Positions 12,247-25,500 of a stretch of DNA of 64,000 bases are shown one piece after another. A program made the translations under genes and the position numbers. Origin of the DNA: Drosophila persimilis (lineage: Eukaryota; Arthropoda; Insecta; Diptera; Drosophilidae); NCBI RefSeq assembly GCF_003286085.1, contig NW_020825289.1, positions 17,174,001 through 17,238,000 of the forward strand, given 5' to 3'. Positions within the stretch are counted from its first letter, which is position 1. Each line of letters opens with the position of its first letter. Under the pieces are notes generated by a model. It was not told the origin of the DNA. It searched no databases and saw nothing but the letters and a program-made list of their open reading frames with translations.

Positions 12247-15200
12247 ATGGATATAGATTCTGAAATTGCAGATATAACTGCCCAGGCGCCAGAATGGAAC
12301 TTTGCTGGCGATTGTGCTCTCCTGGCTCTAATGAAGCGCATCTCCCAGGTTCGTGCAACTGACTCGGCTTATCAGCAAACTAATTAAATATTTTTTGCCC
12401 AGAACCTGCACGAACGAGGGGAACGGACCACTCGGAATCTGAGAGAGTTCGAAACTAGTGTCAAGGAAGCCGATATAGCGATGAGCAATGCTACCAACAG
12501 CCTGCGCTCTCTTCAGTTCGGGCAACAGTTTGTGGAGTATCGGGTGCAGGAGATTGACGATGACGACTTTCAGATGCCTGCGGAAAAGAAGAAGAAGGTA
12601 CCATCAGCCAATGAATTTTCCTTGGAGAATTGTTTATAATCAATATTTACTTGCAGCCTGAGCCTCTCCCAAAAAGTTCCGAGGAAATGTCGAAAGAATT
12701 TATAGAAAACAATCTGCGAATGTTTCGCAAGAACTTTGAGCCGGTGACCATTGACGTGCCCGATTCGGACGACGACGATGCGCCAGTTGATTCTACGTAT
12801 GTGGGTTGTGTTTATAAAGATGCACTCCTTATTAACTATTCTAATCGACAGAACAATCTTTCGCGCCAAGAACCCGTACGATGCCATTCCCTTGCCCTAC
12901 ATTATTGGCTCTAGGGAATGGCAGGAGCACAAGTATGCTGGACTCTTTGATAGCAAAGAGAACAGCGATGATGAAAAGTCTGAGGAATTCTCCTCCAGCT
13001 CATCGGATGAGAGGGAGTCAGTGTCTAGTAAAACACCTACGCAAGGGAAAAAATTCGTGCAGCCACAGCTATCCGACTCTTCCTCCTTGGCCTCGGCGAC
13101 CATGGGGCCGGTAGTTGTGTCCCCACCTAAGCTTCAGATTCCAGCTAATGCAGCTCCTATCTTAGCCCCTGCTGACCAGCCAAGGGAAGCTGTTGCCAAT
13201 AGGACACAGCCACGTCCAATTATAAGCAGTCAACGGAATCCCCATGAACGTGACTTGTTTGCTGCCCTTCGGCAATCACCGCCAAGCGATGATCCGCCGT
13301 CTACTTCATCCTCGCCCAGATCGTCGCCTGCCATTGGCCACAGGAATACAGCTGCTCGCTTGCCAATTGCATCGGAGGCCTCTCTGAGCTCCAGCAACAG
13401 CAGCACAGTCCATCACCCACCGCCAGGGCTATTCGACGAAGCTGTGCCCCCACAAATTCCCAAGAAAACTGAGGCTAATCCCAGCCCAATTAAGCGCAAG
13501 CCTGTAAATCTCTTTAATGATGATGAATTCAACTCTTTAATGTCTGAAATCGTGGACAAGGTGCAGACCAAGTCGGGAAACAACCCAACATCCGCTGGAA
13601 CATTGCATCAACAAAACAAGTTGCCCGAAGTGGTTCAAGCAATCAAACAGGACACTCCCAAGCAGATCAATGAGATTGTATCAACTCAGCCCAGACCCAA
13701 AACAGTTAATCTCTTTGATGACAGTCCACCGTTGAGTCCCATTGCAACGCAGACTCCGCTTAATGATGCGACCAATGATCTGTCTAGGGCCATCTTTAAT
13801 GACGGGCCGTCATCTTTGAGTGCCACGCCGATTGAAAATCCTCCCAAAAAGTCTGCGAAACCGTTGCCAAAGTCTCTTTTTGATGATGATCTGGAAGATG
13901 ACTTCCTAAGCTCCTTTTCCCCCAAACCAAAGCCACCAGAACAAAAACTTAAATCCTCCCTATTCGATGACGATGATTTGGATATAGATGATATATTTGT
14001 CAAGCCATCGATGCAGCCGAACAAACTCTCAGAGAGATTAGTTGGGAAAAACTCTCTGTTTGATGATGACGACCAGTATGATGTCACTGATTTGTTTGGC
14101 TCAAAGAAGAAACCCATTGGAGTCCAGGAGAACAAAAAAGAGGAAGATCTGTTAGTTGAAAAGAAAACAGAAACGCCTATGGCTCCAAAGAAAGATCTTT
14201 TTGATGACATTCAGGATGAGGATCTATTCGGAACGCCAAAGTCCAAGAACTTATTTGCCAGTGGCGGGGAACCATCGGAAGAGAGAGAAGTTGAAACCAA
14301 AACGGAGAAATTGAAGGAACCTGTTGAGATTGTTCAAGAAAAAGCCCAGCCAGCGCAGGAAATTGAAGAGAAGAAGCAAGAAGTATTATCGGAGAACGGA
14401 TATATTCACCACAAACCCACAGCATCCATTGAGATTATTGAAGAGAAATCGAACCCTCAGCAGGTTAGCAGGGTGCAAGTAGTTGCATGCGAAACGGCTG
14501 ACTTGTTTAACGAAGATTTCAGCGATGATGATTCATTTATGAGCACAGCAAAGACCAAGTCAGAAGATGCTACTGCTGGTGCCATGGAAATTAGTAAAGA
14601 GATTGAGCCACAAGAGTTGGACAAAGAAATTAAGCCACTGAAACTGCCAGAGACAATCCTGCCAACTCCGGAGCCACCGAACAAAACGCAAGATGAAAGT
14701 CCCAACAAAGACAAAGTCGACGTCATGGCGGATCTATTTGGCAGCCCGAAAATCGGAGCACCTGTCTCAGAGACCCCTCCGCCGGATGATCTGGATGACG
14801 ATGAAGACCCTATCATAACTATGGTGGCTGATATCACAAATAAAACATCCAAAGTCTCTACGACGGAACCTGAAGCTGATATCGATGCTTCCCAGCAAAT
14901 CATGCAGAACTACACAAGTCTTTTCTCCGAGGAGCCTCCGGATGACAGCGAGTTCTTCCAGACACTAGGCAGCAGCAGCCTCAGCAGCTTGAGTGCCTCG
15001 AAAATGTTTGAGAACGAGCAGGACTTCTTTGAGCCGGCGCTGCCCAAGATTCCCGTTGCAAACAAGAGCTCGGCAACGACCCCCGGCGACCATGGGGCCA
15101 TTGGTTTGTTCAGCGATGTGCCACCCGATGACGATGACGACTCTGCTGAGAGTCAGAAGCATGCTGCAGCACATCCCATCGATGTTCCTTCGCACACAAC

Positions 15201-16374
15201 CCGGATCCATACGATTTTCTATGATGACTTCAGTGAAACGGCTAGAGCAGGAGCCGTAGAGCAGAGCAATCCCACTTCCATCGTAGAGGAGGAGCATCAA
15301 GAAGAACCATCCGATGAAGTAGACCGCAGCAAGGTACAAGAAGCATCTAACTTGTCTGCTCCCACATCTCCCGTGAAGAAACTGAAGATGCCCAATATCA
15401 ACATCAATGTTCAGGCTTTGCTCCCTGGCACCGGAGGAGGCCTGCCCAAGTTCCCAAAGAAGCAGGAGCCTGCGTCTCCTACACAAGAAGCAGAGGTATT
15501 AACATCAGGTGCTAAACCATCGAGTGCCACCTCACCCAGGCCCAATGAGGACTTCACACCCAGCGGCGGGGATAATGGCCTTCAACACGTGAACAAAACA
15601 CGGGCTCGAGGACCGGCTCGAAGGCGACCATCGACCAGGCAGGGCAGGAAGGAGAACTACGCCAAGAGTGTGCTGGCAGATGGGCAGCAGCCAACGGCTG
15701 AGGTAGCTCCACAATCTACAGCAACAGCTCCAAAAAAGACACCGACTCTGGCCAAACTGGTACGATCTTTTTTGGACAGTGATGATGAAGATGAGGACCT
15801 TTTTGCTCCTGCTAAGACTGTGTCGGCTGCGATACAAACCGTTTCATCAGCGGAAAGCCAGGTGATTCCTGCCACTAAGACTATGGGAGCTCCTAAAGCT
15901 AAGGTACTGACTGCTCGTCTGCCCAGTGAGCCGCCAGAGGATCACATACAGCCCAAAGCACATACGCTGGCGGTGAGACCAGCCAAGTTGTTCGATGAGA
16001 GCGATGACGATGATGATTTGTTTGCCAGTGCATCAGTGTCCGCCCCACTGCCCTCTGTCCAGGCCAAGGTGCCCTCCAAACCGCCAGCAGCTTCTCTGTT
16101 TAGCAGCGACGAGGATGAGGACTTCAAGTTGCCGGCGAAGATTGCTCCTAAGAAAAAGATCGTGCCTGCCCAGTCGAGCAAGAGCAATACCCTCTTTAGC
16201 GACGATGAAGACGACGATGATCTATTCGGAGGAGCTGCGACGAGCAAGCAGGCCAAGCCTCAGCCTCTGCCCCACAATGCGAGTAAGCCCGCTCCTAGCA
16301 GAACCCGCACTGCAACAACCATTCCAGCCAGCTCTGGCGACAATCCCCTGGCCGATCTGTTGGGCTTTAAGTGA
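12247..16374 (+). CDS. FAM21: FAM21 (WASHC2), tail subunit of the WASH complex
   Basis: Four exons, 12247-12348, 12403-12597, 12657-12796 and 12852-16374, encode 1319 residues. The first 180 residues form the conserved head that anchors FAM21 in the WASH complex, ending near NPYDAIPLPYIIGS. The rest is a disordered acidic tail with about a dozen LFa-type motifs (LFDDD, LFDDSPP, LFNEDFSDDD, LFSSDEDED, LFSDDEDDDDLF), which in vertebrates bind retromer VPS35. Near nt 15590-15645 the block NKTRARGPARRRPSTR matches the capping-protein-interacting motif of FAM21. The complex drives Arp2/3 actin branching on endosomes. The first donor (GTTCGT) is weak, but the phase-0 join is clean. The gene ends 408 bp before the convergent four-pass membrane gene. 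Confidence 0.92.
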
Positions 16375-16781
16375 AACATGATTGCTTTTAATTACAAATA
16401 TGTACAGTTTTCGATCTGTCTGTGAATGGTTGGGACTGCCGATCAGTTCGAGTAATCGAGTATTGTTATTCGTATTCGTTTTCGTATTCCTAGCTACAAT
16501 ATTAAACGATGAATGTTCGCTGTCGATGCTTACGTCTAAACTTAGAGTACACCTAGTTGATGTTGCTAGTTAGTTAGTCGATGATTTCAACAAGTTTCTG
16601 GAGTTTGTCGCTGCCTCCTCACGTGTTGGTTTGCGAACGGAAACTGAGTTAGTTTGTGGCTCTTTGGTCGTTATTCCGAGGAATCTCATTCTAATTCGAG
16701 CATGTCCTACAATATACATATAATATAAGTTTAATCTAAGCGCTGACTGGACTGGACTGGACTGGACTGGACCTGGACCGC
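16375..16781. other. 3' intergenic region between convergent genes
   Basis: This region should hold the 3' UTRs of FAM21 and of the minus-strand membrane gene. It contains a short pentanucleotide repeat but no gene. I saw no perfect poly(A) signal for FAM21. Confidence 0.5.
16746..16770. repeat. (ACTGG)5 pentanucleotide repeat
   Basis: Five perfect tandem copies of ACTGG lie 12 bp beyond the stop codon of the minus-strand membrane gene, so in its 3' UTR. The copy number is probably polymorphic. Confidence 0.85.
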
Positions 16782-19070
16782 CTACAGGGCCACATCGCGG
16801 TACTTGCGGTAGTCGTCGGACTCGTTGCCCAGCGACAGCTTGCTGTTGGCCGTGATGTAGGGATTGGCATAGTTGGCATACCCAAAGCCCCCGTAGTACT
16901 GCATCTGCTGGCTGTGGTGGGAGCCGCGCCGCGGCTGGGCGAGCACCGTTCCGGTGAATCCACCGATCGAGCTGCAGGTGGACGGCCTGCGGTAGATGCC
17001 CCCTGCCGCCTGGTGGTGGTGCTGTTGCAGTTGCTGCATCTGCTGTTGCTGTTGCTGGTGGAGGGGATTGAGCAGCATGGCCAGGTAGTACTGCTGCTGC
17101 TGCGTGTAGTTCTGCAGCAGGTTGTTGCCGTAGGCATTCAGGTCATTCTGCACCTTGTTGATTCCTTCCAGGTTCTCCAGGGAGATGCAGTTCCTCGAGA
17201 GCTGGCCCGGCGGCGGCTGCTTGTGGCTGCCCCTAGGGCGATGTCCGTGTTGCGAACGCTGTTGGGCAGGCGGTGGGGTCATCTGCTTGGGCTCGATGGA
17301 GCAGTATATGGGATCGTTGCTGGCCGAGCCGATGAGTGAGGGTGGCGACGGCCGATGCGAGTCCTGCAGATTGTTCTTAAGGTCGTCGATGGTTATGTTG
17401 AAGTACTTGGCATTCTTGTCCTCTGTGTCCAGGACGTGGCGGGGGTTGTACATTCCCGGCAAGGTGCAGCGCAAGTCCATCAGAGACTGGGCGCGATGTC
17501 CCGGCGGTCCTCCTCCACCTCCTCCTGCCGCACGCTGCATCTGGGCGGCGTTGTTGAACTGTTGGGCCAAGGCCGGGGCAAACATGCTGGCATTGAACTC
17601 GTTCTGGGAGCCATAGGCCTGGCTGCCACCGCCGCACTGGTTGCTCAGTCCCATCCCCAAGCCGGAGCCCAGGGGCAGCTTGGCCGTTTCATCGCACAGC
17701 TGATAGCCGGCATTCTCGAAGCCGCTCAGCCGCTGACTGGAACGCCTAGAGTCCGCCTTGGTCATGGGCACGCTGGGTGCCGGGGTCTGCAGAGATAGCC
17801 GCGTGGCCAGGCCCTGCAGCTGGCTGAGCACCTGCGTCTCGCGGCGCCACCGAATCCCCGTGGGTATGACGCAGATCAACGCCAAGCAGTTGATGATCAG
17901 GCGGATCAGGTACGAGGTTAGCTCCGTCAGTCCGTGCACCGACTGCAGGCCCTAAAATCATTCGAAATAAAGATGGAAATTACGGAACAGTTCTAGCGGA
18001 TTCCTATTGCGCTCACTTACCCAGTGCTGCGTGGTCATGATCATCACAAAGACCAGCTCCGGGATGGAGAGAATGCCAATGATGCCTGACCAGGCGAACA
18101 GGGGCCAGCACAGACCGCTGACCAGACCGTGGATCAGGATCGTGGTTGCCACGAACATCACAAAGTAGAGGGTGCACAGGGTGTAGGCGGCGAAGGGAAG
18201 CTCTCCATGGGCCTCCAGTATCCACGAGACCTCACACGAGAAGGCCCCCAGGTAGACAATCTGCCGTGGTCGGGTGGGGACAAACGAAAAGAGAAATGGA
18301 AATTAACCCACAATCGCAAAAGAAAAGCGAAAACATAAATCATGCGATGGCAAGAGAAGATGTGATGACGACGCGATGTGGCGGAACAAAAACCGGAGAC
18401 ATCTTTGCTCCACAATCATCCATCAATCAATTAATGAGCCCCCTCTCCTGCACCGACCCCCCTCTGACAGCACAAACAGAGAGCAAAACAAAAACAACAA
18501 AAAAAGATGAAATTTGTACATTTTGCACGATGCACAAAAACGATTTCATTTCATTTTCACTTAATGGGGCAAAAATGTTTACACACTGATACGAATAGTG
18601 GTTCACGGACAGCCGCCAGTTGAGGAGACAGTCGACGAATGGACAGACATGCGGACAGGTGTGCGGAGGAGAGACATACCAATAATATGATGGTCATATA
18701 TCACCAAGTAGTGACTATACTGGGGTAAAAACAGCCACATAGCATTCCGACTGCCAGATATTCGAATAGAAGGGGGAGGAGGATTGTATCTTTCTGTCTA
18801 TCTAATTGGTGATATTTTGGTAGCTAAAGTATCCTAATATTAAGGTATCTTGTATTTATTTCCCTCTGACACAGGGCTGGATATCGATCCCATTGTACTA
18901 CTCACCAGCAATAGAACAGCCACCACGCAGCATATAATGAATAGATTCGCCTTTATAAAGCGCTCCATAATGCGTTCGTTCCAAAAGTTTTGTATGCTGC
19001 CGCTGGTGCCCGAAGGCCTCTGCTTCAATGAGGACGGCGAATGCTTTTCACTGGCCTTCTGATAATTCAT
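16782..19070 (-). CDS. Unrecognised four-pass membrane protein with Gln-rich tail
   Basis: Three exons, 18906-19070, 18021-18260 and 16782-17951, all in phase 0, encode 524 residues. After about 37 polar residues there are four hydrophobic segments: around FIICCVVAVLLLIVYLGAF, TLCTLYFVMFVATTILIHGL, GIIGILSIPELVFVMIM and YLIRLIINCLALICVI. A cytoplasmic tail of about 340 residues follows. It is rich in Ser, Gly, Pro and Gln, with poly-Gln and Gln-His runs (QQQQQQMQQLQQHHHQ) and conserved-looking islands such as NAKYFNITIDDLKNNL, DPIYCSIEPKQM and YRRPSTCSSIGGF. The last residues DVAL could be a class II PDZ ligand. I do not recognise the family; a small tetraspan or adaptor-like membrane protein is my best description. 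The 645-bp second-to-first exon intron holds no other gene. Confidence 0.8.
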
Positions 19071-22000
19071 TTTATTCGTGTTTCGGTTTCGGTTGCGGTT
19101 GCGGTTTCGGCAGAAGATGGTATTAGAAGATGGTTCAGCTCAGAGAAATGCAGAGAAATGTGGCGTTGGGAAGGGAGATGGAGATGGTAAGCCTGCTCAA
19201 CCGCCAGCTGCTGCCGGCCTTGGCTTGCCCGCAGGAGGTCAGTGGTGCGATGCGTGGCGGGAAGAAGCTCTAGTTCTAGATCTTGGTTTATGTCTGAATG
19301 AGTTTTGAGTCCAGACCGCTGCTGGGGCTTGGTGCTTGGTGTTTGGTGGTTGGATGAAAGCGTTAGGCGGCCTAATTGAGCCTTGTCATGCTAGGTTGAT
19401 GCTGAAATGAGAATTCGAATGAGTGCCAAGCGTTTGTGTTTGAGACGAGTCAAGGTGTTCGATATACTCGTCCAACAAAAGACTTAGGGAACGAACTTGT
19501 TTCACACACACACACACGCATTCACTCTCTCGAGTGTCGCGAGCTCTCGAGAGCTAACGGCCTGTGCCATATTCTCTAGAAGATTTTCACTTTTCTACAA
19601 AGCCAGTTCGTTGCCCAAATCTTTTGTTGTGCCCTGCGGCGCTAGCCAAGCAAATATTTGACCCTAAACCAATATTTACGGGCGATACGAAGCTCGTGCT
19701 CAAATATTGACAATGTACAACAGTTGCCGCTTGCCGCCGAGTACCTGTTGCCTTATGTCATGACAAATGAATTTGTATGCTCGCCAAGCCAAGCCGAACT
19801 AAAATTAAATCATTTAATCAATTACACTGCTCTACAAAGTCAAAGTGTAGATTGGGCCACTTGAAGACTGAAGAAGCAGGAGTATCCCCGAAATGACCAT
19901 TTAAGTGGTTGATCATCTACAGCCCACCCCATTCAGTGAGAGCTCCATTACGGAGGTATACTCGAATAATTGCCCACGATCTTGTGTTGTGGAGTGTAGG
20001 CAATTGAGACGCCTCGCCAACACATCACTCAGAGCCAAAGCCAGAGCCAGAGCTAGAGCCACAGCCAGTTAGCGGCTTAGACGGATACGGTAATCTTCCT
20101 ATAATAGACAGCGTCATCCAGACGAGGCGACGAACTCGTTGTCAATGCCGTCATCACGCAGGTGTGCCATCAACATCATCTTCATCATCATGATCATCAT
20201 CGATTATGATGGGGGCGTGTTGACTGGGACCAGCCCTGTCTTTGCCTGCTCCCCATATGGAGCGACGCGCCGGATATGCGCACCTTAAAGTGTCAGTCGT
20301 TGACTTGCCCCATTGACATTCCGCAGACGTTGCACAGTTGGGCCTGGGCCCCCTGCCAGCTCCATGCTCTAAGCTCTTTCCTGTCCCAGTCCCAGTCCCA
20401 GACCCAGTCCATGGCCCAGTCCAACAGTGGCTTGGCTTGGCCTGGCCTGGTCTGGCTTTCTTTGGTGGCCGGAAAGAATTGCAAGCCAACTTCGTTTTAT
20501 TGCTAATTTTCTGGACAAACATACAAACTATATGCATGAGTCTATAGCCAGCTCTTTAGGTTGTTGTCCGGTTTTTCGGGGCAAAGCTGCCGCCATTGAA
20601 ACGGGTTTCGGGACCGGAGGGGGCTGCTGCTGTTCATTAGCACTGGCTGTGGAGTGGCAGGGAAAGGCGGCAAAACGAATCCAGTGCGCCCTTGACTGAG
20701 TGCCAGGCCACGCCCGTGTCGAAGCGTTCATATGCCCGCTGCCAAGATTACGAAATTATGCAGATTCAACATAATTTCTGTGAACCCACGGCGTCTGAGC
20801 CACATTTCAAAATATTTTGTTGTCCTCCTTGTTATTTTTTTTGCATTGTATTTTCCGTTTCGTGAAATTGAATTAATTTCGTGATCGTTGTTAATGCGAT
20901 TATGACTGCAGTTGCGCTGCGTGTCGGTGGCATGTCGGGTTCAATAGCATAAGTGCAACAATACGTACAACACAGCTCAGCTTGAACAATGGAAACAACA
21001 TTCATTGCATTGCCAACTGAATGCATGAATAAGCAACAATGCAACAGAAAAGTTATGCAAATTGTTATTATTATAAAGTTGGAGTCGAAATGGAATGAAA
21101 TGGAAATGAAAAGGAATGACGATTTCAGGGGGAGCGCTGGGGCTGATGTGCTACCATTATGATATGCGTTTCAAAATGCAATCAAAACTACATGAATGGG
21201 ATGGGATGGGTCTACAAATGACTATGTCTACCTTTCACTTCCAAGTTACAACAGCCATAAGAAATACACCGAAAAGACCAAAGAAAAGCGTACAAATTAT
21301 CAGTCAAGCAAGAAATGATTGCTCCTCAGCGACACTCACACTCGACAACCCAGAAACACGCATTCGCATACGACAAAATTGTTCAATGTTGAGTCATGCC
21401 CAAAGAAGAGAAGTTTTTGGGCTTGTCGCGCATGCAAATTGCGTCGTTCGCATGGGAACGGAGCGGAGCGAAGCGTAGCTTGAGGCTGACTCCACTGGCG
21501 GAGTCGAGATCAACTTATGGGGGAACACTTTTGTTCTCAACACTTTTACCCGCACAAATTGAATAAACTGAAAAACTTGTTTTGCACAAGCGAAATGTGC
21601 TTGGACATAATTATAATCTAATTGTTATTTAATTGTACAACGGTTAGTCCATAAGCGCAAGCGTAAGCTGGGTCAAGTCAAACTTGATGGGACGTGAGAA
21701 AAGCGGAGCCACACGCACATGCATGCCATGTGCTGATAATACTCGCACACAGTCCGCATCGTATCGTATCGTATCGTATAGGCGGATGGGTCACCACTCC
21801 ACTCTGCTCTCCTCTCTCGTTCACTCACATAAATAACCGTAACGTGCAGCGGTAACGGTACGTTCGAGTTGGCGCGCTTGCCTACAAACAGTTAAAAGTG
21901 AAATTCGAAAATGACTCAGGAAACGCGAAACAAAACGAAACGAAACGAACGCCGAACCACACCGAACACTCGGAAACTAATCTCCGCGCCAGCTGAGCGA

Positions 22001-22582
22001 GCGCTACGACGGCTGTTTGGCAACTGAAATGTGCTCGGAGACCGGGCCCCAGACCATGCTTCTGTCTGTCGTTCATTTCCATCTTTCGTTTGTTTGTTTG
22101 TTTGTAGATTTTGTTGGTTTTCTGGCCGTCTGCTGGGCAGCAAGTTCGCTCGCCCTGACTTTTGTTCCAACAATTAAGACTTAATTTCTAACTGGCAACG
22201 ATGCTCAGAGGGAGGGAGCGAGCACCGGCATTTGCATAATTTGATTTCAGCCAAAAACAAAGCAGCCCAGACCAGACAAAAATGAGGCCTAACGGTCATA
22301 CCTTTGTCTGGGCCGCAGGTCTTACGGCTGATAAGAAATGGCTCGAGTGAATGGCAGCTTGGGCTGGAGCTGGCATCAGCAGCTGGTTCTAATTAATGTT
22401 TCTCATTTTCATTTATTCAAAAATCAATTTTCATGTTTTCTCTATCTATTGTATAGTGCATTTCATGTTGATTAAATCAAATATTTCAGTTACGGCGCAG
22501 CTCTTGTTTCTGCCTTGGGATAAACTATGAAATGCATAAAAGTGTACAGCCTTTTCTATGTTTGAAAATAACTTAATATCAA
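19071..22582. other. Non-coding region upstream of the membrane gene and downstream of rig
   Basis: About 3.5 kb without a supportable coding exon. It includes a palindrome-rich CTCGAGAGC stretch near 19528-19556, a degenerate copy of a 19-bp recurring word at 19606-19624, a (TCGTA)4 run at 21759-21778, and a possible minus-strand poly(A) signal for rig near 22410. It probably holds the 5' UTR and enhancers of the membrane gene. Confidence 0.45.
21759..21778. repeat. (TCGTA)4 short tandem repeat
   Basis: Four perfect tandem TCGTA units in non-coding DNA. No function is inferred. Confidence 0.8.
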
Positions 22583-25500
22583 TTAGGCAACATGGTCGCT
22601 AGCTTCTCCATTCAGGGCTGGTGGTTCACCGGGAGCGCAGCCATCTAACACTTCGCCCAGCTGGCCAAGGCGCTTGATTTGGGCCATTAGATCGGCTATC
22701 TCGGGCGTGCAATTGTGGAACTTGCGCAGATACATGTACCCACGCATCATCTCGTTGTCCAGCACGCATCTGTGGAGGGAATGGCATTAGCTTTAACTAC
22801 CTACTATCTACACTTCGGTTGCACTCACATCAGAGCAGCCGCTCCAAAGTTTCCCGTCTTCTCCAGCCTCTCCAGCCACTGATTGATGATGGTTTTTATC
22901 TTGGGGTCCGTGGCCGGCAAGCTGATGCGGGCATGGACCAAGGCCTCCTTAAAATATTCGTTGGCCAGGAGCAGATCGATGGCCTCCCTATGCTGGCCCA
23001 AGCTAAAGCGATACGTGGCCGCATGCATGATGTAGCCCTTCCCCTCCATCTGCTTGGCATAGGCTTCGCAACAGTCTCGCCAAAACCTAAACAAGATATA
23101 TGGCGTTTTAGCGAGTGACACACAGGACGTGGCCAAGGACTTACACATAGGACACGGAGGGGGCCACAGCCAGGTGACCTTCCGTAAGTGTCTGGTTGGC
23201 GATGTGCTCCTCTAACTCCTTGCGCAGCTTAAATGTGGATATAGTCAGGCAAAGCGGAGCAATATCCTTCGAATTGGAGTGCTTTAAATTGGTCACTGAA
23301 ATAGTTTTCTTGTCATTAATGTTCTGCTTGAGTTTGAATTTCACTTACACTCCATTTCAATTAGCTCCTTGGCCATCGCCTTGGTGCCAAACAGCTTAGA
23401 CAGGAGCACGGATTTGTCAATCTTTTCCGCATCTTCGGTCAGCACAATCGCCAGCTTTCCCAGGGCATTCTTGTTGAGATCCTTTTGGGCGAGGTAGAGG
23501 CAGGTGCGGGTAATCTATGGTTGCAAACAAGATAAAGTTACTGTCATGGCATCTACACGAACTTTGACTTACGGTAGGGACACTCTCTGGAGCCTGGCTA
23601 GCAGACTCATTTTCCTTGCACTTGCGGCACTCGTTTGTGCTCTGGCTAGGCTCTGGTTTCTGGTCGAGGGTCATAGCGTCGAACATCTCCTGTACTTTTC
23701 GGTCATTGGGGTCATTTGGGATCACTTCCCGCACTTCACGTGGCTCTCCATGGACCCTCCTCATACGTCGATCTTTGCGCTGAATTTTTTTAACCTCTGC
23801 TCTGGTGGGAGGTGCATACGGCTGCACCAGGGATTTGGTGGCCCACTTGACATTGAGCAGTCCATCAACTTTGGAGCAAATGTTTCTCTCGTCTCCAGCC
23901 AATGCGTCTTTAATATTGATAAGTTCCAAGGAAATCGACTTGCCAGAGCACATCACGATGTTCTCATCGGAGGGCAAGAACATGCCGCACCACATGGGGC
24001 AGTGGTAGGTTATGGTCAGAGGCGGCTTCTTCGGATCATGAGTGTCCCACATGCACACCTTTCCCTCGATGTGGAAAGTGAGCAACAGGTTCTTCTGATA
24101 ATTGCTCCACTTCAGCGAGGTGATCGATCCCTTCGGGTCGCTGGCCGTGAATGTATGGAGCGTCCTCCAGTTGCGATCTGCCTCCAGAAATTCCAATATT
24201 ATGACATACTTGTCGTGGCCCACAACAGCAAAGACATTGCTCTCCAACGGATTCCAGGTAATGTCCGTAATGTACCGAGACAGCAGTGCTGACTGGCGCA
24301 GAACAGGGCCCCATCTGGAAATCTGGTCGGGCTTATGTTCGTGCAACTGCAGTACGCCGTCCTCGGAGCCCAAAAAGAGGAAGGATCCACGAATGCTCAG
24401 GAAGCACGTGCGTTCCATTAGGTTGAGAACAATAACTTCTGTCAAAGAAATGTATAGGAAAGTTTGTGTGAATATCATTTCGGAAGATTAATTTGCGTGG
24501 CCCTTCTAGAATTCTAAGTACCAGATTTAAATGATTAAAGATTTTAATAGATATACGGAAATAGTCGTATAGACATGACCTTTGCCCCCCAACTGTATTG
24601 AGTAACACAGTAGGCTGGCGTTTCTGGGAGCAACGGCACAAACAAATAACAAGCAGCCCTACATTTCCTTAATTTCCTAGTTTTCTTCCTTAACAAAGGC
24701 AAAAATCAAATTTATTGTTCAGTATCATAATGCCGCGACACAGGGCTCTGGTGGAGATTGGGCGGCGAATCATGAAGCGCTTCGAACAGCTCGATCTGGA
24801 TGTGGAGGAGGAGTTCATCATTTTCGTGGTGCATCTGCTTGCCCGCGACTTGCGACGGGGCCTGCTCAAGAGCGACCTGAACAAGCATACCTGTGCCATC
24901 AACGGTTTCGTGGATGGCATTGTCGAGAGCTATGTGAGTCCAGTGGATTGCACAATGGCCAACATGAAGATGTCGTGGGTGATGAAGAAGGGTCGCGGCA
25001 TCGATCTGCAGTACGTAAAGGAGCAATACGAGGAGAGGTTCCTCAACGAACTGAAGCTGCTCATCGACGACATTCTGCAGTACCCGGAGACCTGCAGCAA
25101 GGCGCAGCTGGATCAGCTCTTTGCCAAGATGCAGGTCTTTATTGTGACCTGCTACAACCTGGGCTGTCCCAAGAACCACGTGTTGCTTAAGTTGACAGCT
25201 CAGGCCCTGAACAGCGTGATCGGGCGTAGCGATCTGCAGAATTATGTGCTGAAGAAGAAATACCATCGACTAGAGTACCTGCAGCGTCTGGCGGCCACTG
25301 TGGGCGGTATAGTCATCTACAACAACGATGGACCGGATGGGGACCGGGAAAATGTGAGATATAGTGAGTGCAGATCATGAACTCCAGGAATCTGCAACGT
25401 AAATTCGGTTTTTGCTTTTCCCATCTCAGTCGTTGGCGACCTGGAGATGGCTCAGAAAAACACGAGCTCTGCCTTCCAGCTGGCTCTGGATGGAGCGGCA

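Noticed and set aside
13686..14210. 174-codon minus-strand Ser/Phe-rich frame
   Set aside because: It is antisense to the acidic LFDDD tail of FAM21.
23504..24292. 262-codon plus-strand frame within rig
   Set aside because: It is antisense to conserved Gemin5 coding exons and has no recognisable domain.
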